Positions 1 to 6,412 of a DNA stretch of 21,935 nt are shown here, in pieces. How positions within the stretch are numbered: the stretch's first letter is position 1; the number at the start of each line of letters is the position of its first letter. A program made the translations under genes and the position numbers. This stretch comes from Clostridiales bacterium (GTDB lineage Bacteria; Bacillota; Clostridia; Lachnospirales; Cellulosilyticaceae), in assembly GCA_019418225.1 (NCBI GenBank), contig DYCF01000060.1:1-21935 (forward strand). The letters are read 5' to 3'. The notes under the pieces were generated by a model that worked only from the letters and a program-made list of their open reading frames with translations, made no database searches and had not been told where the DNA came from.

Positions 1-55
1 TTCCCATTTGTAAGTCCAGCGTGTGAATAATTGTTTGTTTAAATGTAATACTCAT
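1..55 (-). CDS. Partial phage CDS, N-terminal 18 codons only
   Basis: An ATG follows a strong GGAGG ribosome binding site (spacing about 8 nt) and opens a frame running off the left edge; visible residues are MSITFKQTIIHTLDLQMG. It continues the leftward phage operon. The opening faintly recalls nucleoid-associated (NdpA/YejK-type) proteins, which often start with a short strand containing I(I/L)H-L-D, but 18 residues are too few to assign a family. Confidence 0.55.
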   Translation of the reverse strand, partial: MSITFKQTIIHTLDLQMG

Positions 56-80
56 GTGTATTCCTCCTCAAAATTATCTT

Positions 81-419
81 TTATTTAGAAATTTTTTCTT
101 TAAGTTTGCTTATTTTACTATTCAACACATCAATTTTAGCCTTGTCGCTTTTAATGTACTCTTCTGATTTAGCTATTTCTTCCTCATGGAATTTAATACG
201 TCTCTCAAGTTGCGTGATTCCCTTTTTAACCATATTTTCAGTGTAAGGAACTGCTACACATACTTTCTTACCATGAATATCTTGAAGGTGTTTTGCTTCT
301 TCTTCTGAATAAATACCAGCTTCATTAATGTACGTTGTATATCCGCTTCTATTAGGTCCCCACCATGTTTCTACACCATCATTCTTTGTCCATTTTGTGC
401 TTTTTACTAAGTAATCCAA
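81..419 (-). CDS. Phage hypothetical protein with C-terminal coiled coil
   Basis: No function is known to me. The first ~60 residues hold a WWGPNRSGYTTYINEAGIYS segment of the kind seen in small uncharacterised Firmicute phage proteins; from about residue 65 on it is a Lys/Glu-rich helix predicted to form a coiled coil. The open frame extends to a GTG at 428, but that GTG overlaps the AGGAGG itself. The TTG at 419 sits 8 nt past the GGAGG and is the better start, giving about 112 residues. It is the last complete gene of the leftward operon before the window edge. Confidence 0.7.
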   Translation of the reverse strand: MDYLVKSTKWTKNDGVETWWGPNRSGYTTYINEAGIYSEEEAKHLQDIHGKKVCVAVPYTENMVKKGITQLERRIKFHEEEIAKSEEYIKSDKAKIDVLNSKISKLKEKISK

Positions 420-449
420 AATGTACACCTCCTAAAAATCAACTTTTAT

Positions 450-719
450 TTAAAATTCCATAATGCTATCTAATGTTTCTCTGTCTAAAACCTTAATTCT
501 AGTACCTTTCATTCCTAGACTTTTAGTTTCAACTATACCTGCAGCTTCAAGCATCCTCATTGCATTAACTACAACACTTCTTGTAATTCCTGCTGAATCT
601 GCTATGTCCTTTGCAATTATTGTTTTTTCTTTTGATTCCCCAAAATCACCTAATACTGCTTTACAAGCTTCAATCTCGCTATATGATAAAACCCTTTTTA
701 ATCTATCTGATACGTTCAC
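450..719 (-). CDS. CodY-type winged-helix DNA-binding domain, stand-alone, phage-borne
   Basis: The 89 residues match the C-terminal DNA-binding domain of CodY, the GTP/branched-chain-amino-acid-sensing global regulator of Firmicutes. Seen directly: an LSYSE(I/L)EA opening near residues 11-18, a helix-turn-helix with AGITRSVVVNAMRMLEAAGI at about 43-62, and the wing SLGMKGTRIKVL at about 67-78, the parts most conserved in CodY. The N-terminal GAF sensor domain (about 150 residues in CodY) is absent, and a GTG start preceded by AAGGGGAG shows that the short form is a genuine gene rather than a truncation. Inference: it may bind CodY-like sites without responding to nutrients, modulating host or phage genes. 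It could also have drifted to a phage-specific site. Confidence 0.85.
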   Translation of the reverse strand: MNVSDRLKRVLSYSEIEACKAVLGDFGESKEKTIIAKDIADSAGITRSVVVNAMRMLEAAGIVETKSLGMKGTRIKVLDRETLDSIMEF

Positions 720-732
720 ATCTATCTCCCCT

Positions 733-915
733 TTACTTCATATGTGTACTTAAAATTGTTTTTCTGTGTAAACAACGTTTAGTTGGTTGTGATTCCTTAC
801 GCTTTAAGAACTCTTTATAGTTCTTTTCATCTTGCTCTTTTCTGTACTGTATGTAACTTTCGCAATTACTGTGGCATCCTAGATGCCTTTTAGTACAATC
901 TTTGCACTCACACAT
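733..915 (-). CDS. Small Cys/His-rich phage protein, putative zinc-binding
   Basis: About 60 residues opening MCECKDCTKRHLGCHSNCES: five Cys and one or two His in the first 20 residues, a spacing typical of small metal-binding phage proteins with a CxDCxxRHxGCHxxCE core. The rest is a charged helix and a basic tail. The frame is open to an ATG at 936, but GGTGGTGA lies between 928 and 921, and the ATG at 915 is correctly spaced after it, so 915 is preferred. It ends 13 nt before the CodY-like gene, whose ribosome binding site starts right after this stop. Function unknown. Confidence 0.7.
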   Translation of the reverse strand: MCECKDCTKRHLGCHSNCESYIQYRKEQDEKNYKEFLKRKESQPTKRCLHRKTILSTHMK

Positions 916-945
916 CTTTCTCACCACCATAACCAAAAATTGATT

Positions 946-1128
946 TTATTTAATTTCAACTTTTACTAATTTATACCCATTAGATGATCCACTTCTTTTG
1001 TGATATACAGAACTGTATAAAGCATTTAATGTTATACCTGCCCATTCTGCAACTTCAGTAGAATTACCAACAAAAATAGGTAACTCATATTTATCAGGTG
1101 TAACAGCCATATAAAGCTTTTCAACCAT
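946..1128 (-). CDS. Small phage protein, hypothetical
   Basis: A 60-residue protein with no recognised domain. The sequence (YMAVTPDKYELPIFVGNSTE then AEWAGITLNALYSSVYHKRS) resembles a family of small Firmicute phage proteins with a beta strand followed by a short helix-turn-helix-like segment in which a recognition-helix-like ALYSSVY precedes a basic patch; DNA binding is possible but unproven. The start is firm: GGAGG lies 8-9 nt upstream, inside the last codons of the preceding 40-residue gene, so the two are probably translationally coupled. Confidence 0.7.
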   Translation of the reverse strand: MVEKLYMAVTPDKYELPIFVGNSTEVAEWAGITLNALYSSVYHKRSGSSNGYKLVKVEIK

Positions 1129-1130
1129 TT

Positions 1131-1253
1131 CTATTTACCTCCTTCCAAATCTTTAATCTTTTGCATAAGCTTTTGTATTGTTACTATGTACTTTTGCTCA
1201 CGTTCTTCTGCTGATTCAAAATACTTTCTAATTTCCTCATACTTCTCATCCAT
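1131..1253 (-). CDS. 40-residue coiled-coil microprotein
   Basis: A short gene from ATG 1253 to TAG 1131 with 40 residues, starting MDEKYEEIRKYFESAEEREQ and ending KDLEGGK. Its start overlaps the end of the upstream gene by 8 nt (ATGGATGA), and its own last codons contain the GGAGG used by the next gene. It exactly fills the space between two well-supported genes, which is the main evidence that it is real. Almost all residues fit one amphipathic, charged helix. An AAGAAGG-like ribosome binding site lies about 8 nt upstream. Function unknown. Confidence 0.7.
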   Translation of the reverse strand: MDEKYEEIRKYFESAEEREQKYIVTIQKLMQKIKDLEGGK

Positions 1254-1866
1254 TTTTAACACCTTCTTTCAGCATTACTATGTCACTGTACATGATGCAT
1301 CCATTTTTTGTCCTAAAGAAATTATTGCAAACATCAATAACAACTTCTTTTTTAAGAACTTCACTTGGTTGTCCACTAATCTGTTCTAGCGTCTTATAAG
1401 TAGCAATCATTCCTTTTTTTATAACTTTTTTATACATATTAATTCTGTTCAAAAATGCAAACGTATCTTGAATATCTTTTGTTGTTAACTTTCTATCTGT
1501 ATATCCAATAAGTTCTCTTTGTTTTTCTGTTATCCACATTGTTACAGTGCTTGTTTGAACATTTTTATTGAACTCATATGTTAATTGTCTTGCTATCTCG
1601 CATATTGTTGATTCTAGATCAGCTTGTGAAATTTCCAAAGCTCTTAATCGTATAGCTTGGTTTGTAAATTCTCCATAAAACTTTGGATATATAAAGCGAA
1701 GTTGTTCTTTATGCAGATATCCATTACTTTTATTTAAAGCACTATATAGCCTTCCTATGCTTATAAAATTATCTTCAGCAGCTTGTTTTACTGTTACGTA
1801 TCTTCCTACTTCATCACCAGTTTCATAGTCAACCTGTATTATTCTTTCAACAGGTACTTTTTTCAT
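1246..1866 (-). CDS. Phage hypothetical protein with N-terminal NUMOD-like segment
   Basis: About 206 residues, no confident family. Residues ~8-55 (RIIQVDYETGDEVGRYVTVK, then QAAEDNFISIGRLYSALNKS) have the look of a NUMOD1-type DNA-binding segment: a strand giving a 'phrase' followed by a small helix-turn-helix (inference). The remainder is alpha-helical and charged, without visible catalytic motifs. The longest frame begins at a GTG at 1875, but AAGGGAAGTGA overlaps that codon and is correctly spaced for the ATG at 1866, so 1866 is chosen. It is coupled by an 8-nt overlap to the 40-residue gene after it. Confidence 0.7.
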   Translation of the reverse strand: MKKVPVERIIQVDYETGDEVGRYVTVKQAAEDNFISIGRLYSALNKSNGYLHKEQLRFIYPKFYGEFTNQAIRLRALEISQADLESTICEIARQLTYEFNKNVQTSTVTMWITEKQRELIGYTDRKLTTKDIQDTFAFLNRINMYKKVIKKGMIATYKTLEQISGQPSEVLKKEVVIDVCNNFFRTKNGCIMYSDIVMLKEGVKNG

Positions 1867-1897
1867 TTTGTTCACTTCCCTTCAAATATTCTTTTGA

Positions 1898-2128
1898 TTA
1901 TTCCATAAGCTTCTTAACTTTGCTTATGCTTTCTCTTGCCATCGCCAAGTCCCTTATTGCACCTTGTACTCTGCTTATTACCTGATGGCTTACTTCTGTT
2001 TTCACTACTTGCTCTACAAATTCGATTCTAGCTTGTCCTAGCTTCTTATCTTCTTTTTCAAGTGCTAGTAATTGTATATTTAACTGCTCCTGCAGTTCTT
2101 TCTTCACTTCTTCTTCAGAACGTTTCAT
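1898..2128 (-). CDS. Small charged helical phage protein
   Basis: A 76-residue protein opening MKRSEEEVKKELQEQLNIQL: nearly all Lys/Glu/Gln-rich helix with heptad-like leucines and isoleucines, so probably a coiled-coil oligomer. There are no Cys, no signal peptide and no catalytic motif. The ribosome binding site GGCGGTGAG overlaps the region just after the upstream stop codon and is 3-4 nt from the ATG. It lies among accessory genes behind the replication module. Function unknown. Confidence 0.65.
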   Translation of the reverse strand: MKRSEEEVKKELQEQLNIQLLALEKEDKKLGQARIEFVEQVVKTEVSHQVISRVQGAIRDLAMARESISKVKKLME

Positions 2129-2138
2129 TTCTCACCGC

Positions 2139-2432
2139 CTAGAATAGTGTTAATTGTTCTTCTCCAAATTCATCAACCACACTCTTAAACTCAACAGATT
2201 CGTTTGTATTAGTTTTTTCTGACCTTTGGTTAATATTTGTACCCAAGTATGGCAAAAGGCACTTAGAACAGTTTTTGTTGCATTGTACGTCTATCCCTAA
2301 ATAACCTACCTTGCTTTCTAGTTCACATGCCTTGATGTCATAATTTTGTAGCCAATGATGAATGTATTCTAAATCTACCGACCTTCCGCCTATATTTTTA
2401 CTTCCTTCTGCTATTCGTTCCCAAACAAGCAT
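2139..2432 (-). CDS. Phage protein with Cys cluster and C-terminal clamp-binding motif QLTLF
   Basis: A 97-residue protein. Residues 1-65 look folded, with Cys at about 36, 51, 55 and 58 (CNKNCSKC), a plausible metal site. Residues 65-90 are polar and probably unstructured. The last seven residues are EEQLTLF followed by the stop. QL(S/D)LF is the established consensus by which bacterial polymerases, Hda, MutS and others bind the beta sliding clamp, and an extreme C-terminal location on a flexible tail is typical. Inference: it binds the host DnaN clamp during phage replication. The start at ATG 2432 follows GGGTGA, which overlaps the stop of the coiled-coil gene upstream. Confidence 0.75.
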   Translation of the reverse strand: MLVWERIAEGSKNIGGRSVDLEYIHHWLQNYDIKACELESKVGYLGIDVQCNKNCSKCLLPYLGTNINQRSEKTNTNESVEFKSVVDEFGEEQLTLF

Positions 2433-2436
2433 TTAA

Positions 2437-2904
2437 TCACCCGAATAATTTTCTATACCATGGACGCTTTAGTTGCTGTATCAAATCGTCCTTTTCTTCA
2501 ATAAGCTTGTCCTTCTCATGAAGTTTATAATCTTTATCGATTATTACTTTTTGAAGTTCTAAGTTTTCTTGTTTCAATGCAATATTGTCATCTTGCATCC
2601 TATTGTATTCTTTTGAAAATGCTGCATTACTTTTTGATAACTTCTTAAATTCACTTTCACAAGTTTCAAGATTATTAGATTTATCACGTAACTCGCATCT
2701 AACTTGTCCTAGTGTTTTTGTTAGTTCAATGTTTTCATTAGCCTTTGCATCTGCTTCTTCAATAGCTTTTGCCAATTGCTTATGAAGTCTATCAATGTTT
2801 GCATTCTTTTCTGAAATAATTTCATTTACTTCTGATTGTTCAACTAGTGCTGCTGCATTGATCATTGCTTGAGCACAACGTCTAACTTTTCTACTGTATT
2901 TCAT
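2437..2904 (-). CDS. Long coiled-coil phage protein
   Basis: A 155-residue protein. Residues ~20-145 form an almost uninterrupted heptad-bearing coiled coil (for example LAKAIEEADAKANENIELTK and LQKVIIDKDYKLHEKDKLIE). The N-terminal 20 residues are basic and the extreme C-terminus is an aromatic/basic patch, RPWYRKLFG, which might be a peptide-binding or membrane-contacting tail. No catalytic motif is seen. The ATG follows a GGGGGG tract by 7 nt, and its stop overlaps the ribosome binding site of the clamp-motif gene. Such proteins are common but uncharacterised in Firmicute phage early regions. Confidence 0.7.
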   Translation of the reverse strand: MKYSRKVRRCAQAMINAAALVEQSEVNEIISEKNANIDRLHKQLAKAIEEADAKANENIELTKTLGQVRCELRDKSNNLETCESEFKKLSKSNAAFSKEYNRMQDDNIALKQENLELQKVIIDKDYKLHEKDKLIEEKDDLIQQLKRPWYRKLFG

Positions 2905-2926
2905 ACAAAATCCCCCCTGGATTAAT

Positions 2927-3115
2927 CTACTTTTTATTTATAACTGCATTGGCCACTTCAACCTTTGCTTTTTCTACGTCCTTTAATCGCTTATTAGCTG
3001 ATGCAAATCTACTAACTATATAAGTAATACTCTTGCCACTCTTATTAGCAACTTCTGCTGCCCAATTAATAACTGCATCTACGTCTTCAGCTTTAACTTG
3101 GTTCTCCACTATCAA
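2927..3115 (-). CDS. Small phage protein, hypothetical
   Basis: A 62-residue, alanine-rich, helical protein (ENQVKAEDVDAVINWAAEVA, then NKSGKSITYIVSRFASANKR). It has the look of a compact helical bundle with an HTH-like middle but no assignable family. The frame begins at TTG 3115, only 2 nt after a GGGGG tract; a GTG two codons later (3109) has the better 8-nt spacing, so the true start may be 3109. It lies directly after the helicase-loader gene in the same operon. Confidence 0.6.
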   Translation of the reverse strand: MIVENQVKAEDVDAVINWAAEVANKSGKSITYIVSRFASANKRLKDVEKAKVEVANAVINKK

Positions 3116-3127
3116 TTCCCCCTTTTA

Positions 3128-3931
3128 TTAATGTTCTCTTATAAACCTTCTGTTAGCTCCTGTAAGTTTAATTCCATAAGGATCTATCATTTCAAAAATT
3201 CTACTTCCAATAGCTTCATCAACATTTTTAATATCTGATACACTTAATTCACTTGAAAGTATTGTTTTTTTCTTATTAATGTACCGAGTATTTATAATGT
3301 CATAGCTTATTTGAAGTTCCTGGACATTATATGTGCCGTCCTTATTCTTAGCTAACTTAAGAAAGTCATCTATATATAAGACATTTACATTCATCCATTC
3401 AGAAAGTTTTTTGTTATAAGTTTCTTCATTGAACCTACATGCTATAAGAACTTGTATGTCGCGTCTATAATTGAAGTATTTATGTATTACTCCTTTTTTC
3501 AAGAGCTCATTGCATATAGCTATGCATATATGAGTTTTCCCTGTCCCGCTCTTTCCAAAGAAACCAATACCTGTTGCATGTTCATCTTTCAAAAAGTCTT
3601 GTGCTAGTTTATACATCTTGTTAGCTTCTTCTGTATCTCTTTTAAACGTTTCGAAATTCTTGCTTTGATATTCTTCTATATCTAATCCTGTTCTTTTCAA
3701 ACTTTTTTGTAATTGCTTTTCCAAAACACATTTACATGGTTTTGTATATTTATAGTACATACCTACTGCATCTAATGCCGGTATCTCTTCCCCATCATCT
3801 GTTATTACTATGGCTCCAGAGTCCTTGCACAATTCACAAGCATATTTTTTAGAACTTGGTTTGTAATTCTCATCCTTTATACGTTCCATTGCTTCTCTAA
3901 GATGAGCACTTTTCATTAATGACTGATTCAC
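3128..3931 (-). CDS. DnaC/DnaI-like helicase loader ATPase
   Basis: A 267-residue AAA+ ATPase that would load the replicative helicase at the phage origin. Domains: an N-terminal zinc-ribbon-like segment (Cys 32, 35, 66, 68), a short linker, then the AAA+ core with Walker A GKSGTGKT (126-133), Walker B LYIDD (185-189), a sensor-like SSELS (226-230) and a GSRIFEM motif whose Arg 244 fits an arginine finger. Length and layout match phage DnaC proteins. It starts at GTG 3931, 7 nt after GGAGG; an overlapping ATG is followed at once by a stop. The DnaD-like initiator lies immediately upstream, the usual pairing. Whether it loads the host DnaB or a phage helicase outside the window cannot be seen. 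Confidence 0.92.
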   Translation of the reverse strand: MNQSLMKSAHLREAMERIKDENYKPSSKKYACELCKDSGAIVITDDGEEIPALDAVGMYYKYTKPCKCVLEKQLQKSLKRTGLDIEEYQSKNFETFKRDTEEANKMYKLAQDFLKDEHATGIGFFGKSGTGKTHICIAICNELLKKGVIHKYFNYRRDIQVLIACRFNEETYNKKLSEWMNVNVLYIDDFLKLAKNKDGTYNVQELQISYDIINTRYINKKKTILSSELSVSDIKNVDEAIGSRIFEMIDPYGIKLTGANRRFIREH

Positions 3932-3942
3932 ATGTTTACCTC

Positions 3943-4626
3943 CTAATATGGAATATATGGTTCATCTTGTTTGTTACTATTATTAACATCTAATGATTCA
4001 CCTTTATATTGATTTAGGTAACCTTCAAATTTCTCAGCACTAAATAATGTAGATGGCCTTAAATAATCTTCAAATCGTGTACCTTTCCATTTGTTGTACA
4101 TTGTAAAGATTACTTTCTTAAAATCATCAAGCTCATATCCTTCCTTTAACCTAGCATTTATTAATGATTTAGTTTTAGAAGTAGTAGCCTTGTATTTTTT
4201 GCCACATATATTGTTTAGATAATCAATAACACAAACGACAATATTATTATTTGTATTATTAATTGTATTATTAATAACTGTATTATTATCTACAAAGTTT
4301 TCTTTAATAGGGGTATTAAAGTTTTCTTTAATAGGGTATGCAGAAATTTTTATATACCTATTTAAAATTTCTTTAGTACCTTCTTTATAGACAATTTCAC
4401 ATGTTATATAGCCTTTATTCCTAAGCTGGCTTATCCAATTTGAAATTGATGTTTTACTTACACCATATAACTTAGAAAAATATTCATTGCTTGCCCAACA
4501 ATAACCTTTTTCATTACATAAAGCTGTTATTTCGCCATATAACAGCTTTGAGTTTGGTGTTAGATCATCATCATATCTAACATTTGCTGGAATGATTGCA
4601 TAGTATGCTTTTTGTACTTCTTCCAT
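3943..4626 (-). CDS. DnaD-like phage replication initiator (replisome organiser)
   Basis: A 227-residue protein. Residues ~5-75 are a winged-helix domain of the phage replisome-organiser type (DDLTPNSKLLYGEITALCNE, then SKLYGVSKTSISNWISQLRN). Residues ~130-210 match the conserved phage C-terminal initiator domain (YLNNICGKKYKATTSKTKSL, RLKEGYELDDF, RPSTLFSAEKFEGYLNQ; the Phg_2220_C type). The linker at 95-125 is Asn-rich and contains a tandem PIKENFNT/PIKENF repeat. By analogy with lambda O, the initiator probably binds an origin within its own gene, and the DNA under the linker has direct repeats fitting that. ATG 4626 follows GAGGTG. It stands before the helicase loader. Confidence 0.88.
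   Translation of the reverse strand: MEEVQKAYYAIIPANVRYDDDLTPNSKLLYGEITALCNEKGYCWASNEYFSKLYGVSKTSISNWISQLRNKGYITCEIVYKEGTKEILNRYIKISAYPIKENFNTPIKENFVDNNTVINNTINNTNNNIVVCVIDYLNNICGKKYKATTSKTKSLINARLKEGYELDDFKKVIFTMYNKWKGTRFEDYLRPSTLFSAEKFEGYLNQYKGESLDVNNSNKQDEPYIPY
4241..4338. repeat. Direct repeats inside the initiator gene, candidate phage origin
   Basis: Within the linker-coding part of the initiator gene are three copies of GTATTATTA (4253-4261, 4265-4273, 4280-4288; spacings 12 and 15) followed by two exact copies of AAAGTTTTCTTTAATAGGG (4294-4312 and 4318-4336; period 24). The stretch 4241-4300 is almost pure A/T. Iterons beside an AT-rich tract inside the initiator gene are the arrangement of lambda-type origins. 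Low-complexity coding for Asn-rich linkers could also produce it. Confidence 0.45.
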
Positions 4627-4652
4627 TTGTACACCTCGCGTCTATTTAATTA

Positions 4653-4850
4653 TCAAAATGCAATTTCATTTAACTTCATATATGTTTCTACGCTCATAAA
4701 TTCAGTTCCACATTCATCAATCACATGGATATGTGTATCTGATATACATAAAATCGTATATTCCCATCCGCCAATTTCTATTGGAGAAAATCTTTTTAAT
4801 TTTTCTGTATCAAATACGAATTTGCCATTTATTTTTTTTAAATTTTTCAT
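4653..4850 (-). CDS. Small phage protein, hypothetical
   Basis: A 65-residue protein (MKNLKKINGKFVFDTEKLKR, then a WEYTILCISDTHIHVIDECG strand region). The pattern of strands and a final short helix suggests a small beta-rich fold, but no family is recognised. The start ATG 4850 has only a weak AAAGTGAGA upstream. It sits between the microprotein pair and the replication initiator in the leftward early operon. Confidence 0.6.
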   Translation of the reverse strand: MKNLKKINGKFVFDTEKLKRFSPIEIGGWEYTILCISDTHIHVIDECGTEFMSVETYMKLNEIAF

Positions 4851-4903
4851 TGTCTTGTCTCACTTTCTAGTTTAAAATTAATATGTTTAATATTTTTGTT
4901 AGG

Positions 4904-4931
4904 GCCTTAGTAGTTGCAGCTACTTAATGGC
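4904..4931 (-). other. Small hairpin in the gap between early genes
   Basis: In the 88-nt gap between the 49-residue gene and the next gene the minus strand can pair GCC...GGC outside and AGTAG/CTACT inside around a 6-nt loop. There is no U-run after it, so it is not a clear terminator; it may be an RNA processing or stability element. The rest of the gap shows nothing else. Confidence 0.3.
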
Positions 4932-4938
4932 TCTTTTT

Positions 4939-5088
4939 TCATATGTAGCTTTCACGCCTTATACCATTTTTATTAATGGTAATTTGCTTTCTTCTAGGCT
5001 TGTCCTTTTTATCAGAAGATTTCATGAAGTCAGAGCACATACCGCGGCAACATGTTCTGTCTCCACATAATTTGCAGATATTATTCAT
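4939..5088 (-). CDS. 49-residue Cys-rich microprotein
   Basis: ATG 5088 is preceded by a near-perfect GAGGTGAT ribosome binding site 5 nt away and opens a 49-codon frame ending at TGA 4939. The N-terminus is MNNICKLCGDRTCCRGMCSD: Cys at 5, 8, 13, 14 and 18 suggest a single zinc knuckle; the rest is basic (KKDKPRRKQ). It overlaps the upstream 46-residue gene by 8 nt (ATGAATAA), which supports coupled translation. Similar small Cys-rich proteins are frequent in phage early regions; function unknown. Confidence 0.72.
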   Translation of the reverse strand: MNNICKLCGDRTCCRGMCSDFMKSSDKKDKPRRKQITINKNGIRRESYI

Positions 5089-5221
5089 TTGTAATCACCT
5101 CTATTCTTTGGTTTATGTGCCAATCATGAATATAAGTTGATGCAACTAATCCTATTGATACAACTATCCAAAATAGTATTGCGAATAATAAAGCTTGTCC
5201 CCACTCAACTAAAATTTTCAT
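5081..5221 (-). CDS. 46-residue single-span membrane microprotein
   Basis: ATG 5221 follows GGAGGTATTCAA (GGAGG 7 nt upstream) and opens 46 codons ending at TAA 5081. Residues ~9-30 (QALLFAILFWIVVSIGLVAS) form a clear transmembrane helix with a short N-terminus and a polar tail (YIHDWHINQRIEVITNE). It lies right after the antirepressor gene and overlaps the next small gene. A membrane role such as superinfection exclusion or membrane anchoring is possible, but nothing in the sequence decides it. Confidence 0.7.
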   Translation of the reverse strand: MKILVEWGQALLFAILFWIVVSIGLVASTYIHDWHINQRIEVITNE

Positions 5222-5235
5222 TTGAATACCTCCGT

Positions 5236-6135
5236 TTATATAGCTCCATATTTAATAGCCATATCTTTTACAACAATAAGGTAACCTTCAATAAGCTTTT
5301 TATCTTCAGCTATGATGTCAACTTTTGTAAGCTTATCTCTTTTACTTTTAGAAATGCCCTCTTCTGCCATACGTCTTCTTTTATTCATCAGTCGTTGTTC
5401 TAAATTGACTCCAAATCTTTTATTGAGAAGTTCATATGCTTCTTGCCTGGTTTCCTGGTAGATATTATGAGTGCCTCCTCTATGTGTAGCAATCTTATTA
5501 ATTAAAGTTTTAGTATCTTCTCTCCATGAATGTGTATCAATAGCAACAACATCCTTTATACTTTCAACTTTTTTATTTACAGCTTGTACTTCTTCTTTAG
5601 CTTCTAAAGCATATGTTTTAGTTTCTTCAATTTGTTGCTTCATTAACTTAGATTGTTCCATTTGATAAATAATGATATCTTCCATACTCATAGGAGCTTG
5701 TGGCTTATATCTCAACATAAAGTAGTCATCTATCAATTGATCATGGATTTCCCAAGCTAGGTCGGTGTCCATGATTTTAATTAGTTTTGAGTAGCCTCTT
5801 TCAGAAAGTAAATAAATATGCTCTGCTTGTGTAATTGCTTGCTTAGAATATCCAAGTTTCAACGGGTCGAGCAGGTCGGCACGTTTCTTTAAGTCAATAA
5901 AATCAATATTCTCTTTAAAACGTTTAATGTTTTTTGTTATAGCTTCTCGTACATGTTTATTTTGCATATTATGTATTTCAGCTATTGACTTATCAGACAT
6001 AACTTTATTGTTATTTCCAAAACCACCAGTAACAATTGGTATATTGACGTTATTAAATTTTTGTATGCCTTCAACATATAATTTAACTGGTGTATTATCA
6101 CCACTTGTTAGTGCATTATAAAATTCTTTATTCAT
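5236..6135 (-). CDS. Phage antirepressor, ORF6N-ORF6C
   Basis: A 299-residue protein. Residues ~30-140 form an ORF6N (KilA-N-like) DNA-binding domain, with SIAEIHNMQNKHVREAITKN and ITQAEHIYLLSERGYSKLIK as its hallmarks. Residues 150-195 are a coiled-coil linker. Residues ~195-299 are an ORF6C domain (THRGGTHNIYQETRQEAYEL, then RRRMAEEGISKSKRDKL). This pairing is a well-known phage antirepressor architecture. It starts at ATG 6135, 6 nt after GGGGG. Since the repressor carries no self-cleavage domain, this protein is the best candidate in the window for releasing repression, by binding the repressor or competing for DNA. Confidence 0.88.
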   Translation of the reverse strand: MNKEFYNALTSGDNTPVKLYVEGIQKFNNVNIPIVTGGFGNNNKVMSDKSIAEIHNMQNKHVREAITKNIKRFKENIDFIDLKKRADLLDPLKLGYSKQAITQAEHIYLLSERGYSKLIKIMDTDLAWEIHDQLIDDYFMLRYKPQAPMSMEDIIIYQMEQSKLMKQQIEETKTYALEAKEEVQAVNKKVESIKDVVAIDTHSWREDTKTLINKIATHRGGTHNIYQETRQEAYELLNKRFGVNLEQRLMNKRRRMAEEGISKSKRDKLTKVDIIAEDKKLIEGYLIVVKDMAIKYGAI

Positions 6136-6170
6136 ATGTATCCCCCTTCGCTAAATCAGATTATTTTTTA

Positions 6171-6368
6171 CTATTTATACATTTCTTCAGGTATTAAATC
6201 ATTTGGTGTTATTAAGAAAACACGGCATAATGAGCAAATTATATTAAGGCTTGGATTATATATGTCTTCCTCTATTGCGGTTAGATAAGTCCTGCTTATA
6301 CCTGTTAACAAGCTTAGCTGCCTTATGCTCATTCCTTTTTCTTTTCTGTACTGTTCTAGTTTTAACAT
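6171..6368 (-). CDS. XRE-family helix-turn-helix protein
   Basis: A 65-residue protein, essentially one lambda-repressor-type HTH: LEQYRKEKGMSIRQLSLLTG then ISRTYLTAIEEDIYNPSLNI. The motif 'MSIRQLSLLTGISRTYLTAIE' is the classic XRE pattern. It is too short for any other domain. GGAG 10 nt upstream of ATG 6368 supports the start. It is second in the leftward operon, after the Cro-like gene, and probably a second switch regulator or a CII-like activator by position (inference). Confidence 0.82.
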   Translation of the reverse strand: MLKLEQYRKEKGMSIRQLSLLTGISRTYLTAIEEDIYNPSLNIICSLCRVFLITPNDLIPEEMYK

Positions 6369-6412
6369 TAGCTATCACTCCTTTTATTTGTCATAGCTTT
6401 TTAAGCTATGTA

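Noticed and set aside
450..719. Remnant of a broken host codY gene
   Set aside because: It has its own GTG start and ribosome binding site, lies in tight series with phage genes, and no GAF-coding remains are found upstream.
463..753. Plus-strand open frames opposite phage genes
   Set aside because: They lie antisense to well-supported minus-strand genes with good ribosome binding sites and show hydrophobic, low-complexity translations typical of shadow frames; the same holds for other antisense frames.
2139..2432. CX3CX2C motif as a radical SAM site
   Set aside because: The protein is under 100 residues, and the motif (C51, C55, C58) lacks the barrel fold that radical SAM enzymes need; a simple metal site is more likely.
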